In this document: positions 34,878 to 43,410 of the stretch, one piece after another | Layout: each line of letters begins with the position of its first letter | How positions within the stretch are numbered: position 1 is the first letter of the stretch | Source of the DNA: Marivita sp003149565 | GTDB lineage: Bacteria > Pseudomonadota > Alphaproteobacteria > Rhodobacterales > Rhodobacteraceae | Direction: 5' to 3' (one strand) | NCBI RefSeq assembly: GCF_965216415.1 | Contig: NZ_CBDCFU010000001.1 | DNA length: 64,000 nt | The notes under the pieces: model-generated | Told to the model about the DNA's origin: nothing | The model's input: the letters and a program-made list of their open reading frames with translations, nothing else | Database searches by the model: none | Translations under genes and position numbers: made by a program

Positions 34878-35687
34878 GGCTTTGTCAGGTTGCTGACGTC
34901 GCATCGGCTGGGTAGTTCTCTGTCATGCTGAACATCGAAGATTTGTCCCGGATCTAAGGCTTCCGGTTTCCGCGGAGTGTGATTGGTTAGGCCGTTTGGG
35001 CCTACCATCTGTTCGCTCTGAGCCTACGCGACGTCGAAGATCTGTTGGCGAAACGCGGTGTCGCAGTTTCGTAAGAGACGATCCGTGACTGGGTGAACCG
35101 GTTCGGGCATCAGTTTGCCGCACAGATCCGCCGGGACCGTTCAGCGCCGGCGGATAAATGACATCTCGATGAAGTCGTGATCCGGATCAAGGGGCGGAGC
35201 CATTGGCTTTGGCGGGCCGTCGACGCCAAAGGCGATGTGCTCGAAATCCTGATCCAATCACGGCGCAATAAGGCCGCGGCCCACCGTTTCCTCCGCAAAC
35301 TCATGAAACGATGGGGCCAGCCCCGTGCCCTGGTGACGGACAAACTGCGATCCTACGGTGCAGCGAAGGCACAGATCATGCCCAGCGTAGAACATCGTCA
35401 ACACAAAGGGTTAAACAACAGGAGCGAGGCGTCCCATCGGCACACGCGGCGGCGCGAGAAGATCATGGGCCGTTTCAAATCGCCGCGCCAAGCACAGCGA
35501 TTTCCATCCGTCTAAGATCAGATCGCCAACTTGTTCCGCCCCAAACGCCACCGCATATCCGCCAGATCCTATCGCCATGCGAGTTCAGATGCGTTCGGCC
35601 TCTGGGCTGGCTATGCCGCAAAACTGACCGCCTGATTACAGGAAGTCACCCATAGCTATGGTCGCGCGTCAACAACCTGACAAAGCC
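34878..35687 (+). mobile_element. IS6-family element, 810 bp, decayed (copy A)
   Basis: Ends are GGCTTTGTCAGGTTGCTGAC at the left and its imperfect complement ending CAACCTGACAAAGCC at the right. It is the same 810-bp element as the one split by IS3 at 52500-54635. No target duplication is seen. Confidence 0.82.
34925..35635 (+). pseudogene. IS6-family transposase fossil with five in-frame stops
   Basis: The frame is kept with no indels for 236 codons but has stop codons at 34955 (TAA), 34988 (TAG), 35072 (TAA), 35159 (TGA) and 35513 (TAA). The sister copy at 52.5 kb has Lys, Tyr, Tyr, Trp and Gln codons at these sites, so all five are point substitutions. The product would be inactive. Confidence 0.85.
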
Positions 35688-35790
35688 AAACGATGCCTTC
35701 AATCTCTGGAATGAGTACACGCGCCAATTGGCGTCCTGAGCCTGCACCAATGAAAAGATTGCATGCCGAGCCAAACAACCTGACGATGCC
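35688..35790 (+). mobile_element. Terminal fragment of an IS6-family element
   Basis: Encodes the last residues of a transposase (AFNLWNEYTRQLAS) and the right end (CAACCTGACGATGCC). It is almost the same sequence as 34634-34733, so two relics of this IS type flank copy A. Confidence 0.65.
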
Positions 35791-35935
35791 GTTTCGCGAT
35801 AGTTTTACCTCGCAGGCAGCCCTCGGCACCACCACGTCGCTCGCTGACGTGGCTGGCCAGATCGTGCAGTTCTGCCGGTCCGAAAAGACCACGGGTCAGA
35901 CGCAAGTGATCGACGGCGGTGCTCATTTCCACTGA
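35791..35935 (+). pseudogene. 3' end of a short-chain dehydrogenase/reductase gene
   Basis: The frame ending at 35935 reads SLADVAGQIVQFCRSEKTTG followed by QTQVIDGGAHFH, the typical C-terminus of SDR enzymes (G-Q-x-x-x-V/I-D-G-G). Everything upstream has been replaced by IS sequence, so it is a broken gene. Confidence 0.6.
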
Positions 35936-35957
35936 TGGAAGATTTGTTCAGACTTAA

Positions 35958-37324
35958 CAGGCCGCTGAAATAGTCGCTGAGCGGGAACGCTTTTCCGTCA
36001 TCGCGTCCGGTTCTGCCGATGGGTCAAATCTGTCGGCACATCCGCGGCGCGCTCCTGGGTCCATTTTTCCCTTCATGCGCCCAGCAACCGTGGTAGCCGG
36101 GCAAGGTTATTGACGACCATGGTCAGGATGAAACGGGATCGCACGCGTTCAACGCCCCGATACATCGTCTGTGCCATGCCGCCGACGGTTTTGGCCCAGC
36201 CGAACGGCTCTTCGATCTTCTTTCGGTGCTTCTGGGACAACGCATATCCCTCGTGTCGGGTCGTGCGTCCGTCGATCGCTGAATATCTCGATTTCTGGGC
36301 GACATGTGGCGTGACGTAGGCTTGGCGCAGGTCGGACACGAACCCGGCCGCGTCATACCCCTTGTCAGCGCCCAGCGTCAGCCGCCGCGTCGATCCGGGG
36401 GAATGGCGATGGATCATGTCCAGCGCCGCCTTGCGCTCGGCATGACCGTCGGCTTGGGTCAGATCACCCTGCACGACAAACCCGTGCCGGTTTTCCATCA
36501 GCGCATGGCCCATGAAGCAAAGCACCGCACCCGTGCCGGGGGATTTCTTGTAAAGGCGCGCATCCGGATCGGTGGTCGAGGCATGCGTCGCGTTGGAGCG
36601 CTTCTCGCCCTTGAAGTCGACCTCGGCATTGCGGTGGTGGCGTGTGTTGCGGGGCATCGGGTCGGTCTCGGCTGGGGTCTCTGAAGGCGTGGGCTCAAGG
36701 GTGGTATTCGGGGCGGGTGGATGGCCTGGCCCTTCATCGTCAGGCGGGGTCGCCTCAGCCTTCGGCTGGAAACTCTTCATCGATGCCCAAGCCTTGATGA
36801 GCGTTCCATCGACCGAGAAATGCTCGTCCGACAGCAGCGGCGCGACCTCGCGATGCGCCAGGATCGCGGCCATCACCTTTCGCGACATGTCGGTCGTCAG
36901 AAGCCGGTCGCGGTTCTTGGTGAATACGGTCGGAACCCAAACGGCGTCGTCGATGCCGAGCCCTACGAACCATCGGAACAGCAGGTTATATTGCATCTGT
37001 TCCTTCAACTGCCGCTCGGAGCGGACCGAGAACAGGACCTGGAGTAGGCTGGCCCGGATCAACCGTTCCGGCGGGATCGAGGGGCGGCCGAAATCAGTGT
37101 AGAGCGTCTCGAAATCCGCGTCCAAGCTTGCCAGCGCGTCATTCACCACCTGCCGGATCTTGCGCAGTGGGTGACGCGGCGGGATCCGCTCTTGCAGATC
37201 GACATAGCTGAACAACGACCCGCTCGTCTCGTCCGTCCCGCGCATCTTCACCCCCGCCGTTATCGTGCGGAGGGTGAATCATGTTCTCAAACCGCTGTCG
37301 AGGCAGGACTATTTCAGCGGCCTG
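35958..37324 (-). mobile_element. IS5-like (IS5/IS1182 group) insertion sequence
   Basis: Terminal inverted repeats start CAGGCCGCTGAAATAGTC at 35958 and end with the exact complement at 37324. Both sides are flanked by TTAA (35954-35957 and 37325-37328), a likely target duplication. It contains one intact transposase gene on the minus strand, so it is probably a recent and potentially active insertion. Confidence 0.85.
36073..37251 (-). CDS. IS5-like family transposase
   Basis: 392-residue DDE transposase. The N-terminal region matches the DUF772-type domain of this group (GRPSIPPERLIRASLLQVLF, then SVRSERQLKEQMQYNLLFRWF). Catalytic candidates are the Asp in FSVDGTLIKAWAS, the Asp in LGADKGYDAAGF and the Glu in KKIEEPFGWAK. 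It fills the element and is not interrupted. Confidence 0.92.
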   Translation of the reverse strand: MKMRGTDETSGSLFSYVDLQERIPPRHPLRKIRQVVNDALASLDADFETLYTDFGRPSIPPERLIRASLLQVLFSVRSERQLKEQMQYNLLFRWFVGLGIDDAVWVPTVFTKNRDRLLTTDMSRKVMAAILAHREVAPLLSDEHFSVDGTLIKAWASMKSFQPKAEATPPDDEGPGHPPAPNTTLEPTPSETPAETDPMPRNTRHHRNAEVDFKGEKRSNATHASTTDPDARLYKKSPGTGAVLCFMGHALMENRHGFVVQGDLTQADGHAERKAALDMIHRHSPGSTRRLTLGADKGYDAAGFVSDLRQAYVTPHVAQKSRYSAIDGRTTRHEGYALSQKHRKKIEEPFGWAKTVGGMAQTMYRGVERVRSRFILTMVVNNLARLPRLLGA

Positions 37325-37426
37325 TTAAATCGCCGACTTGTACCGTTTGCCAGCTCATTCTGCATTCAGGGCCAGGTGCCAATTTACAGACCGCGTCCCA
37401 AGCAGCTGAAAGGGCAATGCTCAGCT

Positions 37427-38365
37427 TTACCCTTCTCCGAAAAACGTTTCAGTAGCGCGACTGAATGCAGAGGCCTTCTCCAAGAGCCACTCCTTGAAAT
37501 CCAGTTGCAAACGGCCCATGGGGCGATCCGGCACCCAGAGAAGCCTGTAAAGCCCCTCTGTCTTGCAATTCAGCGTCGGTCCGAACGGTGCGACAAGGAG
37601 GCCGGAGTGGATGGCGTTGAACGCTTCGACCAATCCACACAGAACAAGACCTTGCCCCGCAATCGCCGATTGTAGTCCGGAACTGACTTTCGTGAAGTGT
37701 ACGCCATGATCAAGGTGCTGGGGATCAAAGCCGAAGGTAAGACCCCATCCATCAAACCCGACCCAACTGGGATCGCTCGTTCGGTTGGCTATATGAATGA
37801 GAGGAATGTCTTCCAGCGACCGCGCAGCTGGGTCGGCGACGTATTGCCGGGCGAAACCTGGCGAACAGACCGGAAGGAGATGATCCGCGAACAATTCCAC
37901 GCTCTCAAGACGTCCCTTGGGCGGAGCCCCATAGCGCACCGCAAAGTCGAAGTCTTCATTGGCGAGGTTAACGTCCCTGTTTGACGCATCCAACCGCAAG
38001 TCCACCGAGGCATGCCGCTGATAGAAGTCGGAGAGCAAGGACGTCAGCCAGTTTTCGACAAAGGACGAAGGCAAGGTGACAGATAGCCGTGAGCCCGGAT
38101 TTCGATTTCTAAGATCTGACATTGCGTCCGCGAGACCGGAAAAACTGTTGGTCAGCAGGGCTTCGACACTCAGCACATCGTCCTTGGGGCGGATTCCCGA
38201 TGGCGTCCGAAGGAACAGCTCGGTGCCAAGGTAGTCTTCCAGCGTTCTGACGCGTTGTCCGACCGCCGCAGGTGTCACGCCAAGCTCACTCGCAGCGGCA
38301 GTGAAACTGCCAAGACGAAGTGTCGCCTCAAGCGCTTGCAGGGCATTCAGATGCGACAACGTCAT
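37427..38365 (-). CDS. LysR-family transcriptional regulator (GcvA-like)
   Basis: 312-residue regulator with a LysR HTH at the N-terminus (LNALQALEATLRLGSFTAAA, SELGVTPAAVGQRV) and a substrate-binding-like effector domain. ATG 38365 puts the HTH at the usual place; the frame extends upstream to 38425. It is divergent from the glutathione-transferase-like gene, 120 bases away, and likely controls it. The inducer is unknown. Confidence 0.9.
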   Translation of the reverse strand: MTLSHLNALQALEATLRLGSFTAAASELGVTPAAVGQRVRTLEDYLGTELFLRTPSGIRPKDDVLSVEALLTNSFSGLADAMSDLRNRNPGSRLSVTLPSSFVENWLTSLLSDFYQRHASVDLRLDASNRDVNLANEDFDFAVRYGAPPKGRLESVELFADHLLPVCSPGFARQYVADPAARSLEDIPLIHIANRTSDPSWVGFDGWGLTFGFDPQHLDHGVHFTKVSSGLQSAIAGQGLVLCGLVEAFNAIHSGLLVAPFGPTLNCKTEGLYRLLWVPDRPMGRLQLDFKEWLLEKASAFSRATETFFGEG

Positions 38366-38485
38366 ATGCAAGTGAATAAAGTATTTCTTTATTGTTTCAA
38401 AGGAAATTCTGCCGTGCTCCTCCAATGATGTGAGATTATGATGACTTTGGAGATCCGCTAAACAGAATGCGGCAAAGAAAATCTT

Positions 38486-39139
38486 TTGAGAGATGCGAGT
38501 GTGTACCTACTCCACTGGGAATACATGGCAGGGTCGATCGTCGTGCATGCCCTGCTGGAGGATGCAGAGGCGGTGTTTGACCTGCGCCACGTGGATATGG
38601 CTGCCGAAGAGCACAAGACGCACGACTATCTGGGCCTCAATCCAACCGGCCGTGTCCCCGCTCTCACTCTGCCGGATGGCCTGACCATCGGAGAAACCGG
38701 TGCAATCGTCACCTACCTGGGTGAGGTCTTTCCCAAGGCCGGTCTGTCGCCTCAGCCCGGCGAGGCTGACAGACCGGAGTTCCTGTTCTGGCTGAATGTC
38801 ATGACCACTGCCGGATATCCCGCCGTTGTGCGTTGGAACCACCCTGAAAGGTTCGCGACATCGGACGCAGCCATCGCCGAAGTGGCGGACAAGGCGTCAG
38901 CCGATCTGGATGATTTCTTCGACCTCATGGAAGGCGCGATTTCGGGTCAAACGTCGGTCTTGAAGGGCAGGTTCTCAGCTTTGGATTACTACCTTTCCAT
39001 GCTCACCGAGTGGTCCTCGGACAGACAGCACCTCTTCGCGACGCATCCAAAGATCGCGGCCGTCTACCACGCGGCGTCTCAACGCCCGGGATACCGAACC
39101 GCTATCAACAGACATGTGCTTCCCGAGGCAGAGGCCTGA
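38486..39139 (+). CDS. Glutathione S-transferase family protein
   Basis: 217-residue GST-like protein. The thioredoxin-like N-terminal domain includes VPALTLPDG, then the conserved ETGAIVTYLGE (Glu-Thr/Ser that binds glutathione), followed by an alpha-helical C-terminal domain. The first strand VYLLHWEYMAGS must be included, so a non-ATG start is needed: TTG 38486, or GTG 38501. It is divergent from a LysR regulator and precedes a DUF4242 protein, suggesting a stress or detoxification unit. Confidence 0.82.
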   Translation: MRDASVYLLHWEYMAGSIVVHALLEDAEAVFDLRHVDMAAEEHKTHDYLGLNPTGRVPALTLPDGLTIGETGAIVTYLGEVFPKAGLSPQPGEADRPEFLFWLNVMTTAGYPAVVRWNHPERFATSDAAIAEVADKASADLDDFFDLMEGAISGQTSVLKGRFSALDYYLSMLTEWSSDRQHLFATHPKIAAVYHAASQRPGYRTAINRHVLPEAEA

Positions 39140-39223
39140 TTTTCCGCGGCAACAAGGTTGTTCGCCGCCTAACCGAGCGCCGATCGCCTGAAGGATCGAG
39201 TGCCACAAACGAAGGATGCCCAA

Positions 39224-39505
39224 ATGCCCAAGTTTATAGTCGAACGGAATATTCCAGGTGCCGACAAGCTGAGTGCCGAGGAACTCAGCGACATTTCGGC
39301 CATGTCCAATGCAGTGGTTGATGGCCTTGGCGTCCCCTATGTCTGGCATCACACCTATGCCGCAGGGGACAAGCTGTATTGCGTGCACGAAGCGGAGAGC
39401 GCTGAAGACATCTATCGTCACGCCGAAAAAGGTGGCTTCCCGGCCGATCTCGTTTCGGAAATCAAAAGCACCTTTGGCCCGGAAACGGCCAGCAAGACCG
39501 GATAG
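39224..39505 (+). CDS. DUF4242 family protein (SCO4226-like, putative nickel-binding)
   Basis: 93-residue protein that opens MPKFIVERNIPGADKLSAEE, the typical start of DUF4242/SCO4226-like small proteins, with WHHTYAAGDKLYCVHEAES and HAEKGGFPADLVSEI. SCO4226 binds nickel; metal binding here is by analogy only. ATG 39224 begins the family sequence. It lies 85 bases after the GST-like gene and is probably co-transcribed with it. Confidence 0.78.
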   Translation: MPKFIVERNIPGADKLSAEELSDISAMSNAVVDGLGVPYVWHHTYAAGDKLYCVHEAESAEDIYRHAEKGGFPADLVSEIKSTFGPETASKTG

Positions 39506-39677
39506 ATCACTGCTGCCGAAGTCTTTTTCTTTCCAGCAACGATAACGGGGCAGTCGCGCGGTTTGCGTGGCCGCCCTTCGCGAGATGATCTTCGCTCCGC
39601 GTCGTCCCCGACTGCAGCTTCCGGGACGCCGCGCTGCGACGTCGGCAGGTCGCACGAGGGCGGGCACGATGCGACCC

Positions 39678-40487
39678 GGCATTGTCAGGTTGTTTTGTCG
39701 AGACACAAGGCCAGGTTGGCCACAGTTTCTAAGCGGTCAGCTCGTTTGCATACTCAGCCCAAAGACCAAAGGCATCGTTTCGGGCGTGGCGATAGGAACG
39801 GGCTGAAAGACGGTGACGCTTTGGGCGGAACAATGAGGCGGTTTGATCGTGGATCGACAAGAACCGCTGCGCCTGGCCAGGTGACTTGTATCGCGCCATC
39901 ACCTTTTCCCGCCTTCGTGTGTGTCGGTGGGACGCTTCGGATCGATTGATCAGCCCCTTGTGCTGGCGATGCTCAATCCCCGGCGCCAGTTCTGACTTTG
40001 CGGCACCGTAGGATCTCAGTTTGTCCGTGACAATTACCCGCGGTTGGCCCCAAGTTTTGAACAGCTTCCTGAAAAAGCGCACCGCAGTCGCTTTGTTCCG
40101 GCGGGATTGAACCAGAATATCGAGTACGTCCCCATTGGCGTCAACTGCGCGCCAAAGCCAATGCTTTCGGCCCTTGATCGGCACGACGACCTCGTCGAGG
40201 TGCCATTTCTCTGCAAGGCGCGGCCGATCCCGTCTTACCCTTGCAGAGAACTGAACGCCAAAACGTGCCACCCAGTCGCGGATCGTCTCGTAAGACACCC
40301 TGATCCCACGAGCGGCCAGAAGATCCTCAACATCGCGCAGGCTGAGCGCAAAACGATGGTAGGCCCAGACCGCGTAGCAAATCACCGAGCGAGGAAAACG
40401 AAACCCTTTGACGCGGGACAAATCATACAAATTCAGCATGGCACAGCGCTACACCGCAAAGCCAAGGCAAAACAACCTGACAAAGCC
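39678..40487 (-). mobile_element. IS6-family insertion sequence, 810 bp
   Basis: Ends GGCATTGTCAGGTTGTTTTG (39678) and the complement of GGCTTTGTCAGGTTGTTTTG (ending 40487), a 20-bp inverted repeat with one mismatch. It carries an intact transposase. Flanking 8-mers do not match. It has cut a tniB-like gene, whose 3' end follows immediately. Confidence 0.85.
39729..40439 (-). CDS. IS6-family transposase
   Basis: 236-residue intact transposase: SLRDVEDLLAARGIRVSYET (helix-turn-helix), WHLDEVVVPIKGRKHWLWRA, IVTDKLRSYGAAKSELAPGI and the catalytic Glu in INRSEASHRH. It is similar in length and layout to the fossil copy A and the split copy B but clearly a different variant. It is one of the complete IS6 transposases likely to supply activity for the region. 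Confidence 0.92.
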   Translation of the reverse strand: MLNLYDLSRVKGFRFPRSVICYAVWAYHRFALSLRDVEDLLAARGIRVSYETIRDWVARFGVQFSARVRRDRPRLAEKWHLDEVVVPIKGRKHWLWRAVDANGDVLDILVQSRRNKATAVRFFRKLFKTWGQPRVIVTDKLRSYGAAKSELAPGIEHRQHKGLINRSEASHRHTRRREKVMARYKSPGQAQRFLSIHDQTASLFRPKRHRLSARSYRHARNDAFGLWAEYANELTA

Positions 40488-40641
40488 CTTCCGCGTGTTT
40501 AACATGATCAAGTCCCTGGCTATCGATGCGATTGAGACCGGAGAAAAGCGGATCACGGACGAAGCAGTTCAGGCCTGGCAACCGGTTTGGACGAAGCATG
40601 CCTGGAGCATTCCTCGCCAGCCCGTTGCTACATTCGGGTGA
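40488..40641 (+). pseudogene. tniB: 3' end of a TniB-like transposition ATPase gene
   Basis: The frame entering from the IS end reads FRVFNMIKSLAIDAIETGEK, then RITDEAVQAW, which fits the C-terminus of TniB-type AAA+ ATPases. The ATPase core is absent. Its TGA overlaps the GTG start of the TniQ-like gene, as in Tn5053/Tn402-type tni operons. Confidence 0.6.
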
Positions 40642-41309
40642 ACGTCAGACCGCTACTGTTTCGGCCACCGCCAGCGCGCGATGAGCTTCTGTCCAGTTGG
40701 ATCGGGCGATTGGCAAAAGCCAATCACTGTTCTGTCGAAGAGCTTTGCGGCTATCTCGGCTTGGGGCAGGGCAGGGTGCCGGAGCATATCAACGATCCAG
40801 GAGAGATGGACTGGGCGCGCCTCTGCTCGGCAGTTCAAAGGACCCGGAATGAAATCGCCGCCATGACCCTTCAGGATACGGTGCATCATGCCGTACGATA
40901 CGTGTCACGGCATGACTTCCAGTATTGTCCGGGGTGCACGAAGCAAACGCCCGGTCTCGTTCTTCGTCATTGGCGCTTCGCATGGTCGATGACCTGCGAA
41001 ACCTGCGGTCAATCCCTCGCGGCGAAACATCCAGCCGAAGCCGTATCAGACCGGCTACTTGCGCGCGCTGCACGTGGCGCGCAGGTCTTGGAAACGGCTG
41101 TGGCGAGCAACGATCTCAGGCGTTTGCGCCGAATGGATTTGACCCTGGCAATTGTATCGATTCTGGGCGTCGGCAACTCAGCGTCCGTTATCTCCACGAA
41201 CGAACTCGAAAGACTGATGGCACTTGCTGCGGTTGGCGTCGGCATGACCCGTCCCTTGTTGGGTGCCGCCATCATGCTGAGAGGAAATGGCCAGGTGGTT
41301 CGGGAGTAG
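40638..41309 (+). CDS. tniQ: TniQ-family transposition/target-site protein (probably truncated)
   Basis: 223 residues from GTG 40638. The N-terminal TniQ domain is clear (RPLLFRPPPARDELLSSWIG, RLAKANHCSVEELCGYLGL), with a zinc-finger region (YCPGC and TCETCGQ). After the TAG stop at 41307 the same frame stays open to 41573 (RRVIERVRGLSRDLDQRLTG, and so on), so the original protein was probably about 311 residues with a later nonsense change. It belongs to a Tn7/Tn5053-like transposition system whose tniA is absent here. Confidence 0.75.
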   Translation: MNVRPLLFRPPPARDELLSSWIGRLAKANHCSVEELCGYLGLGQGRVPEHINDPGEMDWARLCSAVQRTRNEIAAMTLQDTVHHAVRYVSRHDFQYCPGCTKQTPGLVLRHWRFAWSMTCETCGQSLAAKHPAEAVSDRLLARAARGAQVLETAVASNDLRRLRRMDLTLAIVSILGVGNSASVISTNELERLMALAAVGVGMTRPLLGAAIMLRGNGQVVRE

Positions 41310-41728
41310 CGCTGCGTCTTTCCTCAGCATCGCAGGGTGATCGAGCGGGTCCGTGGGTTGTCGCGTGACCTCGATCAACGGTTGACGGGACTGCGCGAAA
41401 CGGGGCATTCGACCGGCCAGGAAACACACGGAATGAGCCGCCCAAATGCATCCGAGAGCGCTTTGCGAGCAGCATGTCAGGCCATCTCAGAGCTCGGACA
41501 CGATGCAAATCGTCAAGCGTTACTGGCGCGCGCCGATGCAATCTGGACGCGCTCAAGTGGGGTTAAATCCTGAAGCGAGCAGCCTGTGGATATACTGAAA
41601 TTAAGGGTACAAAAGTGCTCCAAAATGCCCTGAACCCGCAGATTCTGATTAATTAGGGTACAGTGACAGCTTCGGTCAGCAGAGACGGCCATGGTTTCTC
41701 TTGGGTGGCCAGAGAGAAATGCCTAATC

Positions 41729-41754
41729 AAAATGGTAATGAGCGTTGTCATTTT
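41729..41754. promoter_or_regulatory. Putative HipB operator
   Basis: AAAATG and CATTTT arms enclose a 14-base centre, 59 bases upstream of hipB. HipB-type antitoxins repress their operon at such palindromes; assignment is by position. Confidence 0.4.
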
Positions 41755-41812
41755 TGGCCAAAGCCTCTAGGTAGACCAATATGGCAACGATCGTGTGCAT
41801 TTGGGGTCTAAC

Positions 41813-42046
41813 ATGAGCGACAGAGTTTTCACTGACCCAGAGTCCCTTGGGCACGCTATCCGTGGCGCGCGCAAGGCGTTGAGGATCACTCAGGAAGACC
41901 TTGCTTTGCAGACTGGCATTTCCCGAGCGACAATCCGTGCAATTGAGCATGGCAAAGAGACTGCACAAGTCGGCCTTGTGCTTCAGCTGTGCAGGGACCT
42001 TGGAATGAGCCTTCGCGCTACCGCGCCGGGTAAGGAAGGTCTCTGA
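41813..42046 (+). CDS. hipB: HipB-like XRE-family antitoxin
   Basis: 77-residue DNA-binding antitoxin consisting of one XRE helix-turn-helix domain (LGHAIRGARKALRITQEDLA, LQTGISRATIRAIEHGKETA). It starts at ATG 41813 and overlaps hipA by one base (TGATG). It should neutralise HipA and repress the operon. It heads a four-gene unit hipB-hipA-DUF1403-scpB. Confidence 0.88.
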   Translation: MSDRVFTDPESLGHAIRGARKALRITQEDLALQTGISRATIRAIEHGKETAQVGLVLQLCRDLGMSLRATAPGKEGL

Positions 42047-43410
42047 TGACAACGTTGGATGTCTACCTCGAAGGGGTTGGGGAGCCAGTTGGCAAACTGC
42101 AGTCCAAGCCAAACGAAGAGATATCCTTTTCCTACACCAGGAGAGATCTACCACATCCCATATCCATCTCCCTTCCAGTGAGGGAGGAGCCGTTCGGTGA
42201 TGTTGCTGCCAGGGGCTTTTTTTCAAACCTCTTGTTTGAAAACGAGATGCGCGATCAGGTCATGGAAAAGCACGGGATAGGTCCAGGTGATATTGTTGGC
42301 CTCCTTTACCATTTGGGAACCGATTGCCCGGGATCGATCAGTTGCGTCCCAGAGGGCTCCGGTTCTGTGAAGCGCCTTGGGGTTCTGGATGACGACTATG
42401 AGCCATTCGATGGCTCGCCGCAGATTCCAATGGACCTTTCAAAAGCCGAGGGGCTGCTTCCAGTATCAGCAGAGCTGGCTCGGTTCATGACAGCGCTCCG
42501 CGACAACCGTCGGCTGCCGCCGAACTCCGAAGACCCCTCTCCGTTGGCTGGAGTGCAAGGAAAAATTGCCGTGACCCGCCTTCAGGATGGCCGATTGGGT
42601 CTCCCCAAAAAGGGAAGCGGTGCGCCCACCACGCATATTCTGAAGGTGCCGCGGGCAAGCCAGATGCATTCAGTCCGGCAGGAGCATTATGCAACCCGAC
42701 TGATGTCCCAAATCCAAAATCATGAGACAGCACAGACATGCGTCATCGGTGAAGGCGATCTTCAGGGTTTGCTGGTCGCGCGCTTTGATCGGAAAATTGA
42801 TGGCGGTGAAGTCACACGGATTCATCAAGAGGATTTTTGCCAGGCACTCGGGCTAGGGCATAGGCTAAAATATGAGAGAGATGGAGGGCCCGGCAGGATT
42901 TTCACGGTCGATGCAATCGGTAAACTGCTGAATGAGACTGCGCAACCTGGCAGGGCGAGGCTCGCGTTTCTCGAAATCACGCTGGCCAACATGCTGCTTG
43001 GCAACTCGGACAATCACGCCAAAAACCACGCCCTGCTTTACACAGGCCCAAAGCCCATTTTGGCCCCTGCCTATGATATCGATCCTGTCATGCTCGATGG
43101 TAGCGTCACCCACGAAATGTCGTTCCGTATTGGCGGTGCGCGCATGGCAGATGATGTCAGCAGGGACGATCTGGACCAGTTCCTGAAAGCGATCGGGGCA
43201 AAGGGCCTCGCGCGACCACTTGCACGACGCTGCGCGCAAATCATTGAGGCTTCCATTGAGCGCGCGTTGGAACTTCCCCGGCCCTTTGCAAAGCGCCTAT
43301 CGGATGTGATCCTGCAGCAGGCATCACACATTTCAGCCAATGTTGGGCTTGGGATCGATGTGCCAGAATTCGACAATGTGCCGGTCAACCGGCCCGATGA
43401 CAAAGTATGA
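42046..43410 (+). CDS. hipA: HipA-family serine/threonine kinase toxin
   Basis: 454-residue kinase toxin with an N-terminal HipA/couple_hipA region (DVYLEGVGEPVGKL, ARGFFSNLLFEN) and a kinase-like C-terminal domain. The catalytic loop is GNSDNHAKNH with Asp322 and the metal-binding motif is YDIDP with Asp344, both intact, so it is likely active. Known HipA proteins phosphorylate glutamyl-tRNA synthetase and cause persistence. The stop overlaps the DUF1403 start (ATGA), showing a shared operon. Confidence 0.92.
   Translation: MTTLDVYLEGVGEPVGKLQSKPNEEISFSYTRRDLPHPISISLPVREEPFGDVAARGFFSNLLFENEMRDQVMEKHGIGPGDIVGLLYHLGTDCPGSISCVPEGSGSVKRLGVLDDDYEPFDGSPQIPMDLSKAEGLLPVSAELARFMTALRDNRRLPPNSEDPSPLAGVQGKIAVTRLQDGRLGLPKKGSGAPTTHILKVPRASQMHSVRQEHYATRLMSQIQNHETAQTCVIGEGDLQGLLVARFDRKIDGGEVTRIHQEDFCQALGLGHRLKYERDGGPGRIFTVDAIGKLLNETAQPGRARLAFLEITLANMLLGNSDNHAKNHALLYTGPKPILAPAYDIDPVMLDGSVTHEMSFRIGGARMADDVSRDDLDQFLKAIGAKGLARPLARRCAQIIEASIERALELPRPFAKRLSDVILQQASHISANVGLGIDVPEFDNVPVNRPDDKV

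Noticed and set aside
39563..39949. 128-codon plus-strand frame across the left end of the IS6 element
   Set aside because: It crosses the IS boundary and is antisense to an intact transposase.
41337..41573. Separate small gene after tniQ
   Set aside because: It is in the same frame as tniQ and continuous with it after the TAG, so it is read as the tniQ tail rather than an independent gene.
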